A stretch of 64,000 bases of DNA from Sporodiniella umbellata (lineage: Eukaryota; Mucoromycota; Mucoromycetes; Mucorales; Rhizopodaceae), in NCBI GenBank assembly GCA_025677835.1, contig JAIXMR010000065.1:62001-126000 (forward strand). Direction: 5' to 3'. Shown here piece by piece: positions 22,948 through 34,699 of this stretch; position 1 is the first letter of the stretch, and the number at the start of each line of letters is the position of its first letter. The translations under genes and the position numbers were made by a program. The notes beneath the pieces were generated by a model. That model saw nothing but the letters and a program-made list of their open reading frames with translations, did no database searches and was not told where the DNA came from.

Positions 22948-23658
22948 ATGAAAAGCATGCGATGGAAAGATGCGCTGTGGGTGGTGGATTTTGACAAGAC
23001 CGTGACTTGGCAGGATACGATCGGTGTGTTGGGTGGATTAGGCTTGGCTCGATCCAAGTGTGATCATAGCTGGCGTTATTTCACTGACGCTTATCTCAAA
23101 GAGGCTGAGCAACACCAAGGGCCAGCCTACGGAGACCTTCAGAGCTATTGTGATTATCTGGAGAGTTATCGTCCAGTAGAACTGGCTTCCATCGAACGCG
23201 TGAACCAACATGGCGTATTTCAAGGTCTAAGCAACGCCGAATTATGGGCGCACGGACAGAGACTGGGGCCTGAGCTGGTCAGACCGGATGCGATCCGTGT
23301 ACTGCGTGGGTTGGATAAGCTACGGGTGTTGTCCCTAAACTGGTCCAAAGACTGGATTCAAGGCTGCCTTAGTCCATTAGACATTCCTCACCCTCATATC
23401 CTTGCCAACACGTTAGTCGAGGGCAAGATCCACCCCAGCCTAGTCACCTCACGAGATAAACAGAACCAACTGGCTGCCTTCAACAGCTCTCCGGTGGTCT
23501 ACGTGGGGGATTCGCTGGGAGACCTCGAGCCCTTAATGGCTGCAGACCTGGCCTTGGTCATCGGAAACGACCTTCCACTCGCTTCGACTCTCCATCGCTA
23601 CGGGATTGCTCATCACCCCGTTCAAGACTGGGCTGAAATCCAACGTTTGTTTCTTTGA
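22948..23658 (+). CDS. HAD-superfamily phosphatase (236 aa)
   Basis: Intronless gene for a haloacid-dehalogenase-fold hydrolase. Motif I is DFDKT (residues 14-18, nucleophile Asp plus Asp+2 Lys variant typical of small phosphatases). Motif II is probably the Ser in VLSLNWS, motif III a Lys in the SRDKQNQL region, and motif IV GDSLGDLEPLMAAD with the metal-binding acids. An inserted helical cap of about 100 residues follows motif I, as in C1-cap HAD enzymes. It resembles the fungal group that includes yeast Cto1/YCR015C (from memory, moderate confidence); the substrate is unknown. The first ATG is used; a second in-frame ATG three codons later is possible. A 38-base poly(A) run (about 23673-23710) follows the gene. 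Confidence 0.85.
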   Translation: MKSMRWKDALWVVDFDKTVTWQDTIGVLGGLGLARSKCDHSWRYFTDAYLKEAEQHQGPAYGDLQSYCDYLESYRPVELASIERVNQHGVFQGLSNAELWAHGQRLGPELVRPDAIRVLRGLDKLRVLSLNWSKDWIQGCLSPLDIPHPHILANTLVEGKIHPSLVTSRDKQNQLAAFNSSPVVYVGDSLGDLEPLMAADLALVIGNDLPLASTLHRYGIAHHPVQDWAEIQRLFL

Positions 23659-23672
23659 ATTCTAAATAAAAT

Positions 23673-23712
<40 letters not shown>

Positions 23713-23889
23713 GTACCTTGGGTCCGGCCCGCATAGACAATGGCCGGCGGATGACGTAGACCGTGGATCTCTGCGGTCTGTATTTCTCCGATAGCACTGA
23801 TGACAAAACGATGTCATGATGAGTTGATAAAAAGTATTGAAGAATGGATTGTGTTTTTCTTTTTACTTTTTTTTTTTCTTTAACAAAAT

Positions 23890-24587
23890 ATGGTAAACCC
23901 TCAAACGACTGCTGTTGTACCCCATCAAACCAAGGTGAGTAAATTCCTATTGGATCCTTGGTCTACTGCCAAAGTGGTGCTTCCTTCGGCCGCCCTTCAA
24001 CTCGTACTTCACAAGACGGTGGTGAACAAAGCGTCACTACGTGGACTGACCTTAAGTCTGACACTGCTAAACGCTCTCTGGTTTGCTACCACCTTGAACC
24101 TAAGCTATCTCGAGACTCCCCTCTTGGCCAACGTACCCAGTCTAGACGAATGGCAAAAGCTGGATGTGGGGCGTCATCGATTCAACTGGATTAATAAAAT
24201 CGAGGCAAGTCTCGAGTTTGCCGTCCCTAGACACTGACCTGTTTTTTTTTTTTTTTTTTTCTCTAGGCTACCGTCAGTTTGGTGAGTTTGGACCTCTTTT
24301 TAAATTGGCATGGCCGTATCACGCGTCATAACGGCTTTGTCGATACCACTTTGAAAGCAGCTGCCATCGCGCCTATTGCCATCACCGTCATTCAATCCCT
24401 TTACTTTCTCCCCAGACTTAACAAGCGTGCGGTCCAGGTCAGTCGGGGCGAGACCACCACCCGTCAGTTGTGGGAAAAAGACCCCTTCTTTTTGAAAGGC
24501 CATCGTGGCTATATCACTTTGGATACCATCAAGATTGGTGCTTTGGCTGTAGCAGGCCTTCAGTTTGGTTTGATGTTGAAAAACTAA
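23890..24587 (+). CDS. unrecognised multi-pass membrane protein (211 aa)
   Basis: Two exons, 23890-24204 and 24267-24587, joined in phase 0 through a GC-AG intron (GAG|GCAAGT...CTCTAG). Only this join continues the hydrophobic and charge pattern (NKIE then ATVSLVSLDLFLNWHGRI). I see about four candidate transmembrane segments: residues near 30-45, 52-75 (LTLSLTLLNALWFATTL), 130-150 (AAAIAPIAITVIQSLYFL) and the C-terminus (IGALAVAGLQFGLML). The overall pattern is a small tetra-spanning protein with a conserved-looking polar centre (RHRFNWINKIE). I cannot assign it to a known family. Alternative GT donors either break the frame or retain non-hydrophobic sequence. Confidence 0.75.
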
Positions 24588-25139
24588 TAAAGATCGGTTC
24601 CCAAAATATAGAATGTGTGTGTGTGTGTGTGTGTGTGTTTGGGCCATGTTCGACTCGGTACAGACCGGTACGGACACATCTGTACCGAGCCGGGAAGATG
24701 TGCGTGGAAGAGTCCCATCGCGCGCGCCTCGGTCCACCTCGAGTGTCGACAAAGACAAGCGGTTGGCTGGGGTGGCCTGTGTCCAAGCCGTAACACAGCA
24801 GAAAGAAGAGGACGACGTGAGGATTCTAGAACGGTCGGTCTAGGCTTTGGGCAGTCACGTACCCAAGGGTCGCGTCTTTTCTTTTTTTTTTTTTTTTAAT
24901 TTTTAATTAAGCGCTAATGAATTGAGCTGTCATTAAGAAACGTCATTGTCTGGGTGACAAAACCGAACCCTGAGTAAATAGGCTGAGCCTACCGATCAAG
25001 AGCGTCGGTAGATGAAAACAAGCCGTGCTCGGACTTTGAACGCGTTCTTCCCTGGGGAAGCCAACCGAATTCTAGGCCCGCCGCCATTGTTCCCAAAGAA
25101 AAAGTCAAGGGGGTCTATAAATATCACATCTACACTTTT

Positions 25140-25177
<38 letters not shown>

Positions 25178-25215
25178 TATTCATCTAATTACTTCTATCT
25201 ATTTAAAAAGTAAAG
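24588..25215. other. GC-rich non-coding island with (GT)n and perfect inverted repeat
   Basis: This gap contains a (GT)n tract at about 24614-24638 and then a stretch of markedly higher GC than most intergenic DNA here. It includes an 11-bp perfect inverted repeat CTCGGTACAGA/TCTGTACCGAG at 24654-24664 and 24679-24689, and a long poly(T) at about 25144-25172 before the MscS gene. Open frames on both strands across the GC-rich part are overlapping and lack protein character. Confidence 0.6.
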
Positions 25216-27690
25216 ATGAATCAAGGAAAATCCGTTCGGATTCATTCTGAAGATGAAGAATACAAGTTTGAAACAGGTTTGAAATAGAAAATGGAAGGTT
25301 TGACAGCCATGTTTAACAAGACTTCCCTGAATGGATAGACACTGCGCCGTTAGTACCACCTCCTTCAGCTACCCATCACAGAAAGGATGAGCGGTCTTGT
25401 ACTGTGGAGATGCAGAGGGAAGATCCTTTCTTCTATCAGCCTTCGTGGGTTTCCAACAAGACGATGATAGCCGACCCGTTTGAGGACACGGCCGAGAAAG
25501 AGAAAGGCACAACGACCACCAACGAAAACAGTGCAGTGGAAGACGACAGCGACCGGGAGTTTGACTGGAACGACGATCCAGACAGCGCTATTAAGCCCAC
25601 CCGTCGAAGAACAGCGCGTGAACGTTTCCAGGCAGCGATGAAAACACCCTGCTGTTGGCATTATCTTTCGCCTTTGCTGAAACGCATCATTATCGCCTTC
25701 CTGGGCTCCTGTCTGTTTATTGTGGTGGCGGTCGTGATCTATTTCACTTTGCCTTCCCCCACCAAAGAAGAACAACAGAATCCAGACTTCAAAAACGTTC
25801 GAAGTAACGTACAGTGTTGGATGTACTGGGCTGCCTTTATGTGGCATATCTTTTGGGTAACCACCTTTGCCTTGGACTCGGTGCCGGCTATCGTCTCGCT
25901 TTGGATCAAAATCTTTCGTGGCCGAAGATCAGAAAAGGCCAAATCCTACATGGAGGCAAGTGAACCAACCAACCAACCAAAAAAAAAAAAAAAAAAACTC
26001 ACACCCTTGACAGTATTACTTGAGCTTGAAAAACTTTCTCTGTTTGGTCTTGCTTTCTGCTTGGAATATCGGCTCCTGGGTGTTTCTGATCAATTCTCCA
26101 TTTCCTGTAAGTAGTTAATTAACCTTTTGGCTGGCTTTTGATTTATTTTTATAGTCAATCAAACTGCATCCTTATTCGGCGGTGATCACCAAAGTCTTTG
26201 GTTGTCTATTGGCTGCCGCGGGTTTATTTTCCATTCAGAAAACAGTCATTCAAATCATTGGTAATACACACTTTCTCTCGATGGATTTCTAAGCTAATGA
26301 TTCGTTTAGCGATCCGTTTTCATCGTAGTGCGTTCAAAGACCGATTGGCCGAGAACAAGAAGAGTTTGAAAAGTAAGGGTTCAATTGTAGATCGTGTTGT
26401 ATATTAACCTGACTAGTTCTGGACACGCTGAGCAAATCTGAGAAAAAGCATCGTCCGTACTCTGGCCCTGCTCTAAACAACCGCCACCAGTTTCTGAGAA
26501 ACCGCAAATCACAAGCAGCACCTGGCGAGGGGGAAGAACCTCGGCGGCCCGTCACCTTGAACGACCGCTCCATCCAGCACCCTTCCTCGTTCAATGTGAT
26601 CAAAAAGAACCTTTCAAACATGATCCTGTCTGACAAGCCGACGAGCGATGTCTCTGGTCGTATGGAAAAAAATAAGCTGGACATCAACTCGGATGACTAT
26701 GCAAAGAAGGTAGCCAAGAAGCTATACCACGCTTTAGCCCATCATGAGGAAGACACCAAGATCAAGCTCGAGATTCATCATTTTATTCCTTACTTTAAAG
26801 AACCCGGGGAGGCCAAGGAAGCCTTTGATGTCTTTGACAGGGACGGTAATGGCAATCTGACGCGACGTGAGTTTCGCGATACGGTAGTGCAGATCTATCG
26901 CGACCGAAAAGGGCTGGCTCAGGCCATTCGCGATACCAGCCAGGCGCTGGGCAAGATCGATACCACCCTGTTGATGCTGACCGTCTTGGTGACCACCTTG
27001 ATTTCGCTCTCCATTTTCCGTGTGGATTTCTGGTCGGCGCTGATCCCCTTTGGTACCTTGTTGGCTGCAGGCACCTTCATTTTTGGTTCGTCCTGTCAAG
27101 CGCTATTCCAAGGCATCGTCTTTCAGTTTGTTACCCATCCTTACGATTCTGGCGATCTGGTCCAGGTCGATGGCACTTATATGTTTGTTGAGAACATTGG
27201 TATCCTCGGCACCGTCTTTGTCGGCGCAGATGGCACCAAGATGTACGCACCCACCACCGTACTTCAGACCAAGATCATCGCCAACGTCAGACGCTCCGGT
27301 AGCATGGGCGAGACCGTCACCTTCAATATCGACTTTCGTACCCAGAACGAGACCATCCTCTTGTTACGCGAGAAACTCAGTGACTGGGTCCATGCTCAGT
27401 CCCGTGACTTTGCCTCCGGTTTCGATCTGCGTATCGCTCAAATTCTCGACATGAACCAGATCATCCTCAACGCATGGCTACCTCATAAAGGAAACTGGGT
27501 CGAACTCGGTAAAAGACACCAACGAAAAACTCAATTCATGCTCGCTCTCAAATCTACCCTGACCGAGCTCAACATTCATTATGAACTACCCGCTCAAAGA
27601 ATCACTTCCACCACTTCCCAAAACGCATTCAATACCATTCTTAACAAACCCCAAGATTTTGCTCAAGAAGAAGCTGCAAGATCTAACTAA
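25216..27690 (+). CDS. EF-hand mechanosensitive ion channel, MscS family (743 aa)
   Basis: Membrane channel like S. pombe Msy1/Msy2, which sit in the ER and control calcium entry under hypo-osmotic stress. Six exons: 25216-25276, 25321-25955, 26014-26106, 26155-26260, 26310-26372, 26417-27690; the sum is 744 codons. The acidic N-terminus is followed by transmembrane segments (IIIAFLGSCLFIVVAVVIYF; MYWAAFMWHIFWVTTFALD; LKNFLCLVLLSAWNIGSWVF; VFGCLLAAAGLFSIQ). One canonical EF-hand loop, DRDGNGNLTRREF, lies near residue 460. It is followed by further TM helices (LLMLTVLVTTLISLSIF; LIPFGTLLAAGTFIFGSS) and the MscS beta domain (FVTHPYDSGDLVQVDG, ENIGILGTVF). Intron 2 (25956-26013) is GC-AG, with donor GGAG|GCAAGT; the GT alternative changes to a frame that fails at the next junction. 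Confidence 0.93.
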
Positions 27691-27980
27691 ACATTCCCTT
27701 CTTCATCTGTAAAAAAAAAATAAAAAATAAAGAATTTCTAGTCTGTACCCTTTATTAGAACCTGGTTGGATTTCAATAATAATAATAATAACAATAATAA
27801 TAACAATAATCAATAAATAACAAGTTTGTCTTCAAAAGACTTTTTCAAAAGCCCTCGCCCCCCCATTTTTTTTTTTTTTTTTTTTTTAAAAAAGGTCTAA
27901 TCGCCTGGAGGGTATGCTTTGGTAAATGCCTGTGATATGTGTGTATGTAGGTATGTATGTGTATGTAGATGGGTATAGGC

Positions 27981-29345
27981 TTAAACATATCTGTTTTTTC
28001 TTTTGTATCCAAAAGTTGATTTTTTTGAAAATGGATTTCTCTTTTTGGTGGCAATAAAGGAGAAACCGCGATCAGAATCACTCGAGTCGCTTGAACTACT
28101 ACTACTACTACTACTGCTGCTGCTACTACTACTACTACTGGATGAACGAACATGGCGTCTTTTCGGTCTGGATTTTTTCTTTTTGGAAACGCGTTTTCTA
28201 GGTAAATAGTCGTTGGCATCACTCGAGGAATGGTACGAGGCCACCTCACTCTGATCGTCCCACGCGTCTTCACTTTCGGTTGAAAAGTTGGCAATTCCTG
28301 AACTATCCGAGCTTTCAGAATGAAAACTTTCTGTGTCATCCTCTCCTGAACTCTCCGAACCGCCCAACAGACTAGCTTGGGATAACTTGCGATTGAAACG
28401 TAACCGATGGCTTTCTTTCAATTTCAGAAAACGACCCGAATCCAATGGTTTCTCTTCCAGCTCTCGGATCGTCACAGGCTCAGGCGCTTCCTCTTTGGCC
28501 TGTGGTACTGGCACCTTTCGCTTTCTCTTGGGCTCACATCGCTTCTTGACAGCCGGCTCTGGCTCACGGCTTCGAAACCGACTCGCTCGAGGGGCATCAC
28601 TCGAAAGCACACCCTCGATCCCTTCAAACTGAAGCTTCATCAACGCTCGCTTACGTTTGGATAGCTTGGGTCGTGATGGTTCAGGCTCCATTTCTGACTT
28701 GATGACCTCTGGTGGTGGCTGGCTGACTGCCTGTGCCTCAACGCGTGGTGGTGTGGGCTCAGGTAGAAAAGGGGATGGGGAAGGCGTAGAGATCGTCGAG
28801 AGAGAAAGGTTGCTGTGTAGGTCGGCGTCATCAGAGCCTGGCTGCTGTTCTTGGCTTGCTGTGCCTAACAAGGGGGAGGCTGTGTTGGAGAATACGTCAG
28901 GCCTATCCGCGGTAGGAGAGCGACTTCCACAATCCACGCTTGAAGAACTTACCCCGGCCTCGCCAAACGCATCGGTCATGCTTTCTTGCTCGGGCATCTT
29001 TTGTTTCTCACTTCCTAATCCTCTTACAAATGAAACAGGTGAATTCAATTCCTCTAGATAAATATCACTGTCGCGTCTTGGAGAAAAAGAGGTCTCAGAG
29101 ACTATATATATATTTAAGAAAAAAAGATGAGCAAACAAAGTATTTATGAAGCATAAAATATTCTTTACTTGTCTTCACTGGTGATAGCTCTTTATCCGGA
29201 GTGTCTATAAATACGCGCTCAAAAATACGTTTTTTTTTTTTTTTTAACACATCTTTTAATACTTACGCTCAGATAATGTCACCGCTGAAGCACCTTTATT
29301 TTGGCTACGTAATCTACTGGAAATAGGGGTCTTTTTCCTTGCCAT
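27981..29345 (-). CDS. unrecognised Ser-rich, charged, probably nuclear protein (411 aa)
   Basis: Three minus-strand exons, 29345-29267, 29204-29169 and 29101-27981, joined in phase to 412 codons, starting MARKKTPISSRLRSQ. The sequence is mostly low complexity. An acidic Ser/Pro-rich N-terminal half is followed by basic clusters (SKRKRALMKLQ, CEPKRKRKVP) and a more conserved-looking patch GRFLKLKESHRLRFNRKLS. An acidic serine region is then followed by a pure serine run (codons at about 28091-28140) and a basic C-terminus ending GYKRKNRYV. The composition suggests a chromatin or RNA-associated nuclear protein with many phosphorylation sites. I do not recognise the family. Simple repeats (AAT/AAC, about 27775-27820) lie just past its 3' end. 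Confidence 0.75.
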
Positions 29346-30730
29346 ATTCCAATACCTTATTCAGCTATCTTTTGACTTTTTTTTTTTTTTTTTATCTTTG
29401 AAGTTTATATTAACAAACAGTTTTTTTTTTTGTTCTTTTATCGTTCTAAAGGGAAAAAAAAAGAGTTAAAAACGTAAAAAGAAAAAAAAAAAAAAAAAAA
29501 AAAGGGATTGTTTATACCAAGTCACAGCAACCTGTGAAACCTGAGCTCCATTGGGCAAATAAACACTATAAAAACAGACAACGTTGTTTTTACTTGGAAA
29601 ATAGACAGTATCCACTTGAATCATAGAGTGCTTGTATCTATTTCATTCTCTAAAAAGACAATGCAAATAGCTTCTGATTTGGTTTTCTCTTTTACACGAT
29701 ATAAACAATAACAATAACAAAAGGCACACTTTGTGGCCCATGCTGATCCTTTTCTTTTTTTTCAACCGCTCTAAACACAGTCAAGCGTTTGGGTCAGTTT
29801 CAAGTTGAATACGCTTATTGTGACAATTGTTCACCTAACCTTTTGCTTGAACCACTCCTCAGCTTCAGCCAAGATTCTCCAATAAGAGAGATCGGTGACT
29901 CAGTAGCGCTCCCTTTCTGTTCGCTACTGTAGCTTAGTAGCTGAAGCAATCAAAAGAAGAGAACAACATGTTCGTACCTTAGGCTAGACTTGAACCGTTT
30001 TAGTGTTGTGAGAGTTGATCCAACGACAATTTACAATCTCGATCTCTCTGGCACCGCGTAGTCTTCTACTACGGAACAAGTGAACACACTACGTACCGCT
30101 GTCAACACATATAAATGCTCTTGATTAATTGTAGATAAAAAAATATCTTGAGTCTGACCTCAATTTTACGCCAGAGTCCGAGTCCAAACTTAGTTTATCA
30201 GGACTGCCAACGATAGTTTCTGTTCAGAAAAAGGGCAGGGATTAAAACAAACCAGTGCGAATCCAAACGATAGACCGGTAGCTCTGGTTGTTTCGTGTAT
30301 ATCTATTTTTTTTTTTTTTGGGTGTCTTTGAATTCTACATCAATGAGCTAAAAATGAGTCAATGATGACTTAGTGTCCCGGCTTGCTTTGTAGCTGGATT
30401 GGTATGAAGATCAAAGATCTCGATAAATTGAACAGATTCTCAGAATCTTTTTTAAAAACAGCTCAAGGTGGTTTTGAATAAACACTTTGAGCGTGTACGT
30501 ATAAATCAAAAACATCAGATTTTTTAACCTGATAGAATTCAGAATGGGTATCGTTTTTTTTTTTTTTTTTTTTTTTTTTTGCTTTTATTTTAAATGAAAA
30601 AGTCATTGTATGTACTCCAAAGCAGAAAGAATAAACCGTCTGAAAACGAAACACCACATACTTTCATTCGCCGATCTCGAATTTTGTATATGAAGGAGGG
30701 TTTTGTGGGGTTGTTCAACTCTAGATTAAA
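29346..30730. other. 1.4-kb gap with hairpin-forming segment
   Basis: No protein gene is apparent. Poly(T)/poly(A) tracts flank a less AT-rich segment (about 29750-30130). That segment has an 8-bp perfect inverted repeat (CAGTAGCG at 29901-29908, CGCTACTG at 29922-29929) and a second short hairpin around CGTAGT...ACTACG near 30057-30073. It may contain an unrecognised non-coding RNA; I could not match it to U-snRNA, 7SL, RNase P or tRNA. Confidence 0.4.
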
Positions 30731-31775
30731 ATGTCCGAATACGCATACTCTGTAGAAGTCAATGACCTCTCCTTCAACTATGGAGGTCCGGCTATTATTG
30801 ACCATTTAAGCCTCAACCTGGTAGACGGAAACCGTTGTATACTTGTGGGTGCGAACGGTGCAGGTAAAACTACTCTACTGCGCATTCTAGCAGGCAAACG
30901 AATGATTCCTGGCCATGTCAATGTTCTTGGTAAAAATGCCTTTCTTGACGCGCCACCTGTAAGTGCCTTTTTTTTTTTTTTTTTGTTAAGCTTTTCTTTT
31001 CTGTTTTTTTTTAAAAAAAAATGAAAAAAAAAAAAAAAAAAAAAAAAAAACCTCCCAAAGGGAGTTACTTATCTAGGTACCGAGTGGGCTAATAACAAGA
31101 TTGTGCAATCGGATCTGTCAGTTGAATATCTACTCAAAAGCATGGGCAGTCATCGGTGGCCTGAGCGTACTCAAGAATTGCTCAATGTGCTGGATGTGGA
31201 TACAACATGGCACATGCATCAGCTATCGGACGGTCAACGAAGGCGAGTACAGCTTGTTATGGGGCTTTTACACCCTTGGAAGCTGTTGTTATTGGATGAA
31301 GTGACAGTGGACCTTGACGTATTGGCTAGATCCGATTTTTTGGCTTTTTTGAAGAAAGAAACAGAAGAGCGGGCTTGTACTATTGTAACTAAACAAACAA
31401 AGAACGTCTGAACAGCCTTACTCAACTTTTTTTTTTTTGGCTGCTAAATAGGTATATGCAACACACATTTTTGACGGTTTAGGAGATTGGGCAAGCCATA
31501 TTGCTCATGTTGCCGATGGTACTTGTTTGGCTATGCACGACTTGAAAAACTTTCCCGAATTGGATGAAAAGAAAAAGGAACACAGAATGCGAGATAGTTT
31601 GGATGCCCCTTTGACAGCTCTTTGTATGGACTGGCTGAGAGAAGATCGTAATCGCTTGCGCAACAAAAAACAAATCGATCCGGCCACCGGGCTTCCCCAT
31701 TCAAAATGGAGCGACATGAGTGAAAATATGAATCAGAACGGAGATAAATACTTTAATTACTGGAAACAGTCATAG
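30731..31775 (+). CDS. CAF16: Caf16-type ABC ATPase (291 aa)
   Basis: Soluble ABC ATPase related to yeast Caf16, a Ccr4-Not-associated factor. Three exons, 30731-30958, 31061-31384 and 31452-31775, each a whole number of codons, give 291 aa, close to the yeast protein. Walker A is GANGAGKTT (about 40-48), the signature motif is LSDGQRRRVQ, Walker B is LLLLDEVTVDLD, and the switch region is YATHIFDGL. The C-terminal helical extension typical of Caf16 follows. There are no transmembrane segments. The second intron retains the conserved TIV|YATHIFDG junction. Intron 1 is rich in poly(T) and poly(A). Confidence 0.94.
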
Positions 31776-33947
31776 AGTCTTGTAAGGAAAACTCCCTGTG
31801 ACACTTTTCATGGATCTATACTCTTTTATACATGCTTTGTATCTAAAGTATGAAATAACTGTTGTAAATAAGTTAGTAAAAAGAAAAATTGATTACATAT
31901 CAGCTTGGTAAGCAAATGTTTGAAAATCATTGTCCACCGACATCTTTTCTGACTACTATTACATCAGACAGCCAATCATCAGATAAAGATGTTTTTTTCG
32001 CATATAACACTCTGTTGAATCATTGAGCTAAATAAGTTTCCTACCAATTTCGATTCAACATGTACTTCAAAACTTTTAAATTAATTTCAGAACACACCGT
32101 AGAGTCGTGTATACGACATTGCTGTCATCTCATCTTTTACTGGAGCTCAAGCTTTTGTTCTTTATTCCCATCCAATCAAGCATTAATATTCATTCTTGAA
32201 GAAAAGAAGTCGATTGATTAACTTTAGTTGGCTGATGCGGTTCGAAGCAAACCTATAAATAACATTGTTTTTGGCCTCAAAGATAGTTTTTTTATTGTTA
32301 TGCTGTAGTTTGTTGAAATTTGTGTTCACCAATAACTTTGTTTGGCCAAGGCATTGATGAAAACCAGTGTTGTGTTTTGACTCAGCTAAGCTATTGCTGT
32401 TGTTACTTTATAAAAATCATTTGACTTATCCATAGGTTTTTAAGAGGGAAACAATGGGTAAGTGAGTACAAACATGTATACGAAAAACGCATCGAAACCA
32501 CAGAAAGATAGTCTACTTAGGTGACTCATACGTTCTTTGGATAACTAGACTCTACACATATCAGCCATTCGTATAGATTCTAAATAGTGCCATACGCTAT
32601 TGTTGCTAAAACGCCAACATTATCAAACAATGCCAAATACTCAGTAATATTCGAGAGCCTCTCACTGAACTCTTGCATGAATATGACAATCAAAATATAA
32701 AAATAGACAAGATTTTATTTGCTGAATCAGCCAGTATCTTCAGAGTGAGTCTTCATTTGACTTTAGCAGCTTACTTTTTTTTTTTTTTTATAGCGTAAAT
32801 GGAAAGTCTGACTGCCAATGTTTCTTTTGGAAAGTTCAATATGTAATGCATAATATAAACAAATTACCGGGAAATGTTTTATAGACAGAGAGGTCAAAGA
32901 ATTCGAATTGATAATCAATCACCCTCATACGATCCCCAGCCCAATATCCTATTACATGCAAAGAAACTGATGTTCAGGTGGTAAGTACAAACGTAACGGT
33001 GATCTATCTCCAACCAAAAAAAAAAAAAAAAAAAAAAGCTTACGGCTTTTTCTTAACCAGACTAAATAAAGTAACAGAGTCCTCGAGGGATAAACATACT
33101 GATCGTGACAGTTGCATTATCACTCAAAGACGAATTTTATATCCTACTGGATGCTGCAAAGTAAAAGTAAGTTATGCGGAAAGCACTACTGTTAGCATAC
33201 ACCAAGATTTATTAAAATTAAGTATATTTGGCAAAGATACTACTAATGATGAAGATGTGGAGAATGTGATTTTATTGCAAGCAGTTGGTAAATTTAGTAC
33301 TGGTTACTTGCCATTGCGATCTTTTTCTATTTCATTTATGTCCTATTGAGCCTTAATACTCAAAAGCTCTGGTCTGATTGATGTGGGATAAATGAAAATG
33401 TCTGGTAAGGTTGAAATGAAGAAAGAACTTCTTGACCCATCCATCTCAATGACTTTGAAATATTCTTACGTTGGTTCAGTCTCGTCTTTTGCATTAACTT
33501 TTTTTCTTAAAAACTCTTCTGGGAAAAAGCATAAATTGTCTTTGTGAATTCTCTCTATCTCCAGCTTAATTCAAAGATCATTCCTCCAAAGAAAAAAAAA
33601 AAAAAACTGCTGTCCTTAACAGGCCTTTTAAGATGAAAATAGGTTTCATTGTACGTTGTTGTACTACTGTCTACGTACATTTCCTCTTTCGCTTTCGTGA
33701 TAACAGGCCCTGCTAAAATCCATAATCAAATTAAAAAAGTTGTAGTAAAGTGAACACAATTGATTTCAAGCTATCGACCAATTGGGAGTCACAAAAGCAT
33801 AAAAAAAAAAAAAAAAATTCAAAAAGCGACCGATAGTGTTTTTAAACAGTTTGTTAAATATCATGTGCTGTTTGCGTAACATATCGCGATTCTACGTATT
33901 CTATTTCTCTCTCTTTTTCTCCTGTTCCTAATTTTCGGTGCGTGTCA
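31776..33947. other. 2.2-kb gap with a possible unrecognised gene or gene remnant
   Basis: Most of this interval is non-coding AT-rich sequence. Between about 32590 and 33349 several open stretches flanked by plausible splice sites could be exons: one reading IREPLTELLHEYDNQN (to a GTGAGT at about 32747), one reading IRIDNQSPSYDPQPNILLHA (about 32885-32975), and one from 33061 reading LNKVTESSRDKHTDRDSC to a stop at 33349. I could not find a start codon and phase that join all of them without a stop, so it may be a decayed gene or one I cannot splice correctly. Confidence 0.3.
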
Positions 33948-34661
33948 ATGATGGAAAAAAATATTCATCCTCGACTCAAGCCGGCAATCAAGACGCTGAT
34001 ACGGTCTTACGGCCTTGGGTGGACTATCGCGACTATTCCGGGTCTCCTGGCCATCATTTTTCGTATAGTACGGTCAAAGAATAAAGGGAGTGCTATTGGA
34101 AAGGCAATGCTTGAGTCCCTGCCAAAGTTGTTAAAGGCAAGTGTGACCAAAAATGGTCTGCCTTTATTGTTGGCCTTTTCTTTTGGAGGACACAGCTTTC
34201 TGAGCGTCCTTTATGAGAAATTGACAGAAAGGAAACTATCAAAAAAAGCTGTTGTCTTTTGGTCGTCTCTTCTCGGTATATGGACAACCCGGATCCTTTA
34301 TCCAAGTATGAAGACACTCGATTTGACTTATTTGGTGTTTGTACGGGCTTTGGATGTTTTTGCACACCGACTTTACGAATCGCCTAGTGTAAAACGCCAT
34401 GTCCCTAAATGGATACTGGATTACGGCAACATATTTGTTTTTATGGTAGCAAATACCGAGATTATTTTCTCTTGGTTCTTTGAAATACACAGATTGCCAA
34501 GGTATGTGTCTGTTACACAAAATTTTATTCAAAAAAAAACTTTTCGTGTAGATCTTATGGAAATTGGATTACAAAAATGTCAGCAGTCGATAATAGAGTT
34601 TTACAATTCTTAAAAGACGGAAGAAGTGGAAAACTTGTTTACGGTGTAAGTTGTTTTATTA

Positions 34662-34699
<38 letters not shown>

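Noticed and set aside
24300..24899. Several overlapping ORFs across the GC-rich island on both strands
   Set aside because: GC richness removes stops; the translations are (GT)n-derived Cys-Val repeats and Thr-His repeats, with no conserved features.
27050..27454. 134-codon frame inside the MscS exon
   Set aside because: Overlaps the confident channel frame, proline/serine composition from frame shift.
29985..30050. T-loop-like GGTTCAAGTC on the minus strand, possible tRNA
   Set aside because: The flanking bases cannot form a T stem or acceptor stem, and no anticodon arm is present.
30355..30460. TGATGA C-box-like sequence suggesting a C/D snoRNA
   Set aside because: No matching CTGA D box and no terminal stem.
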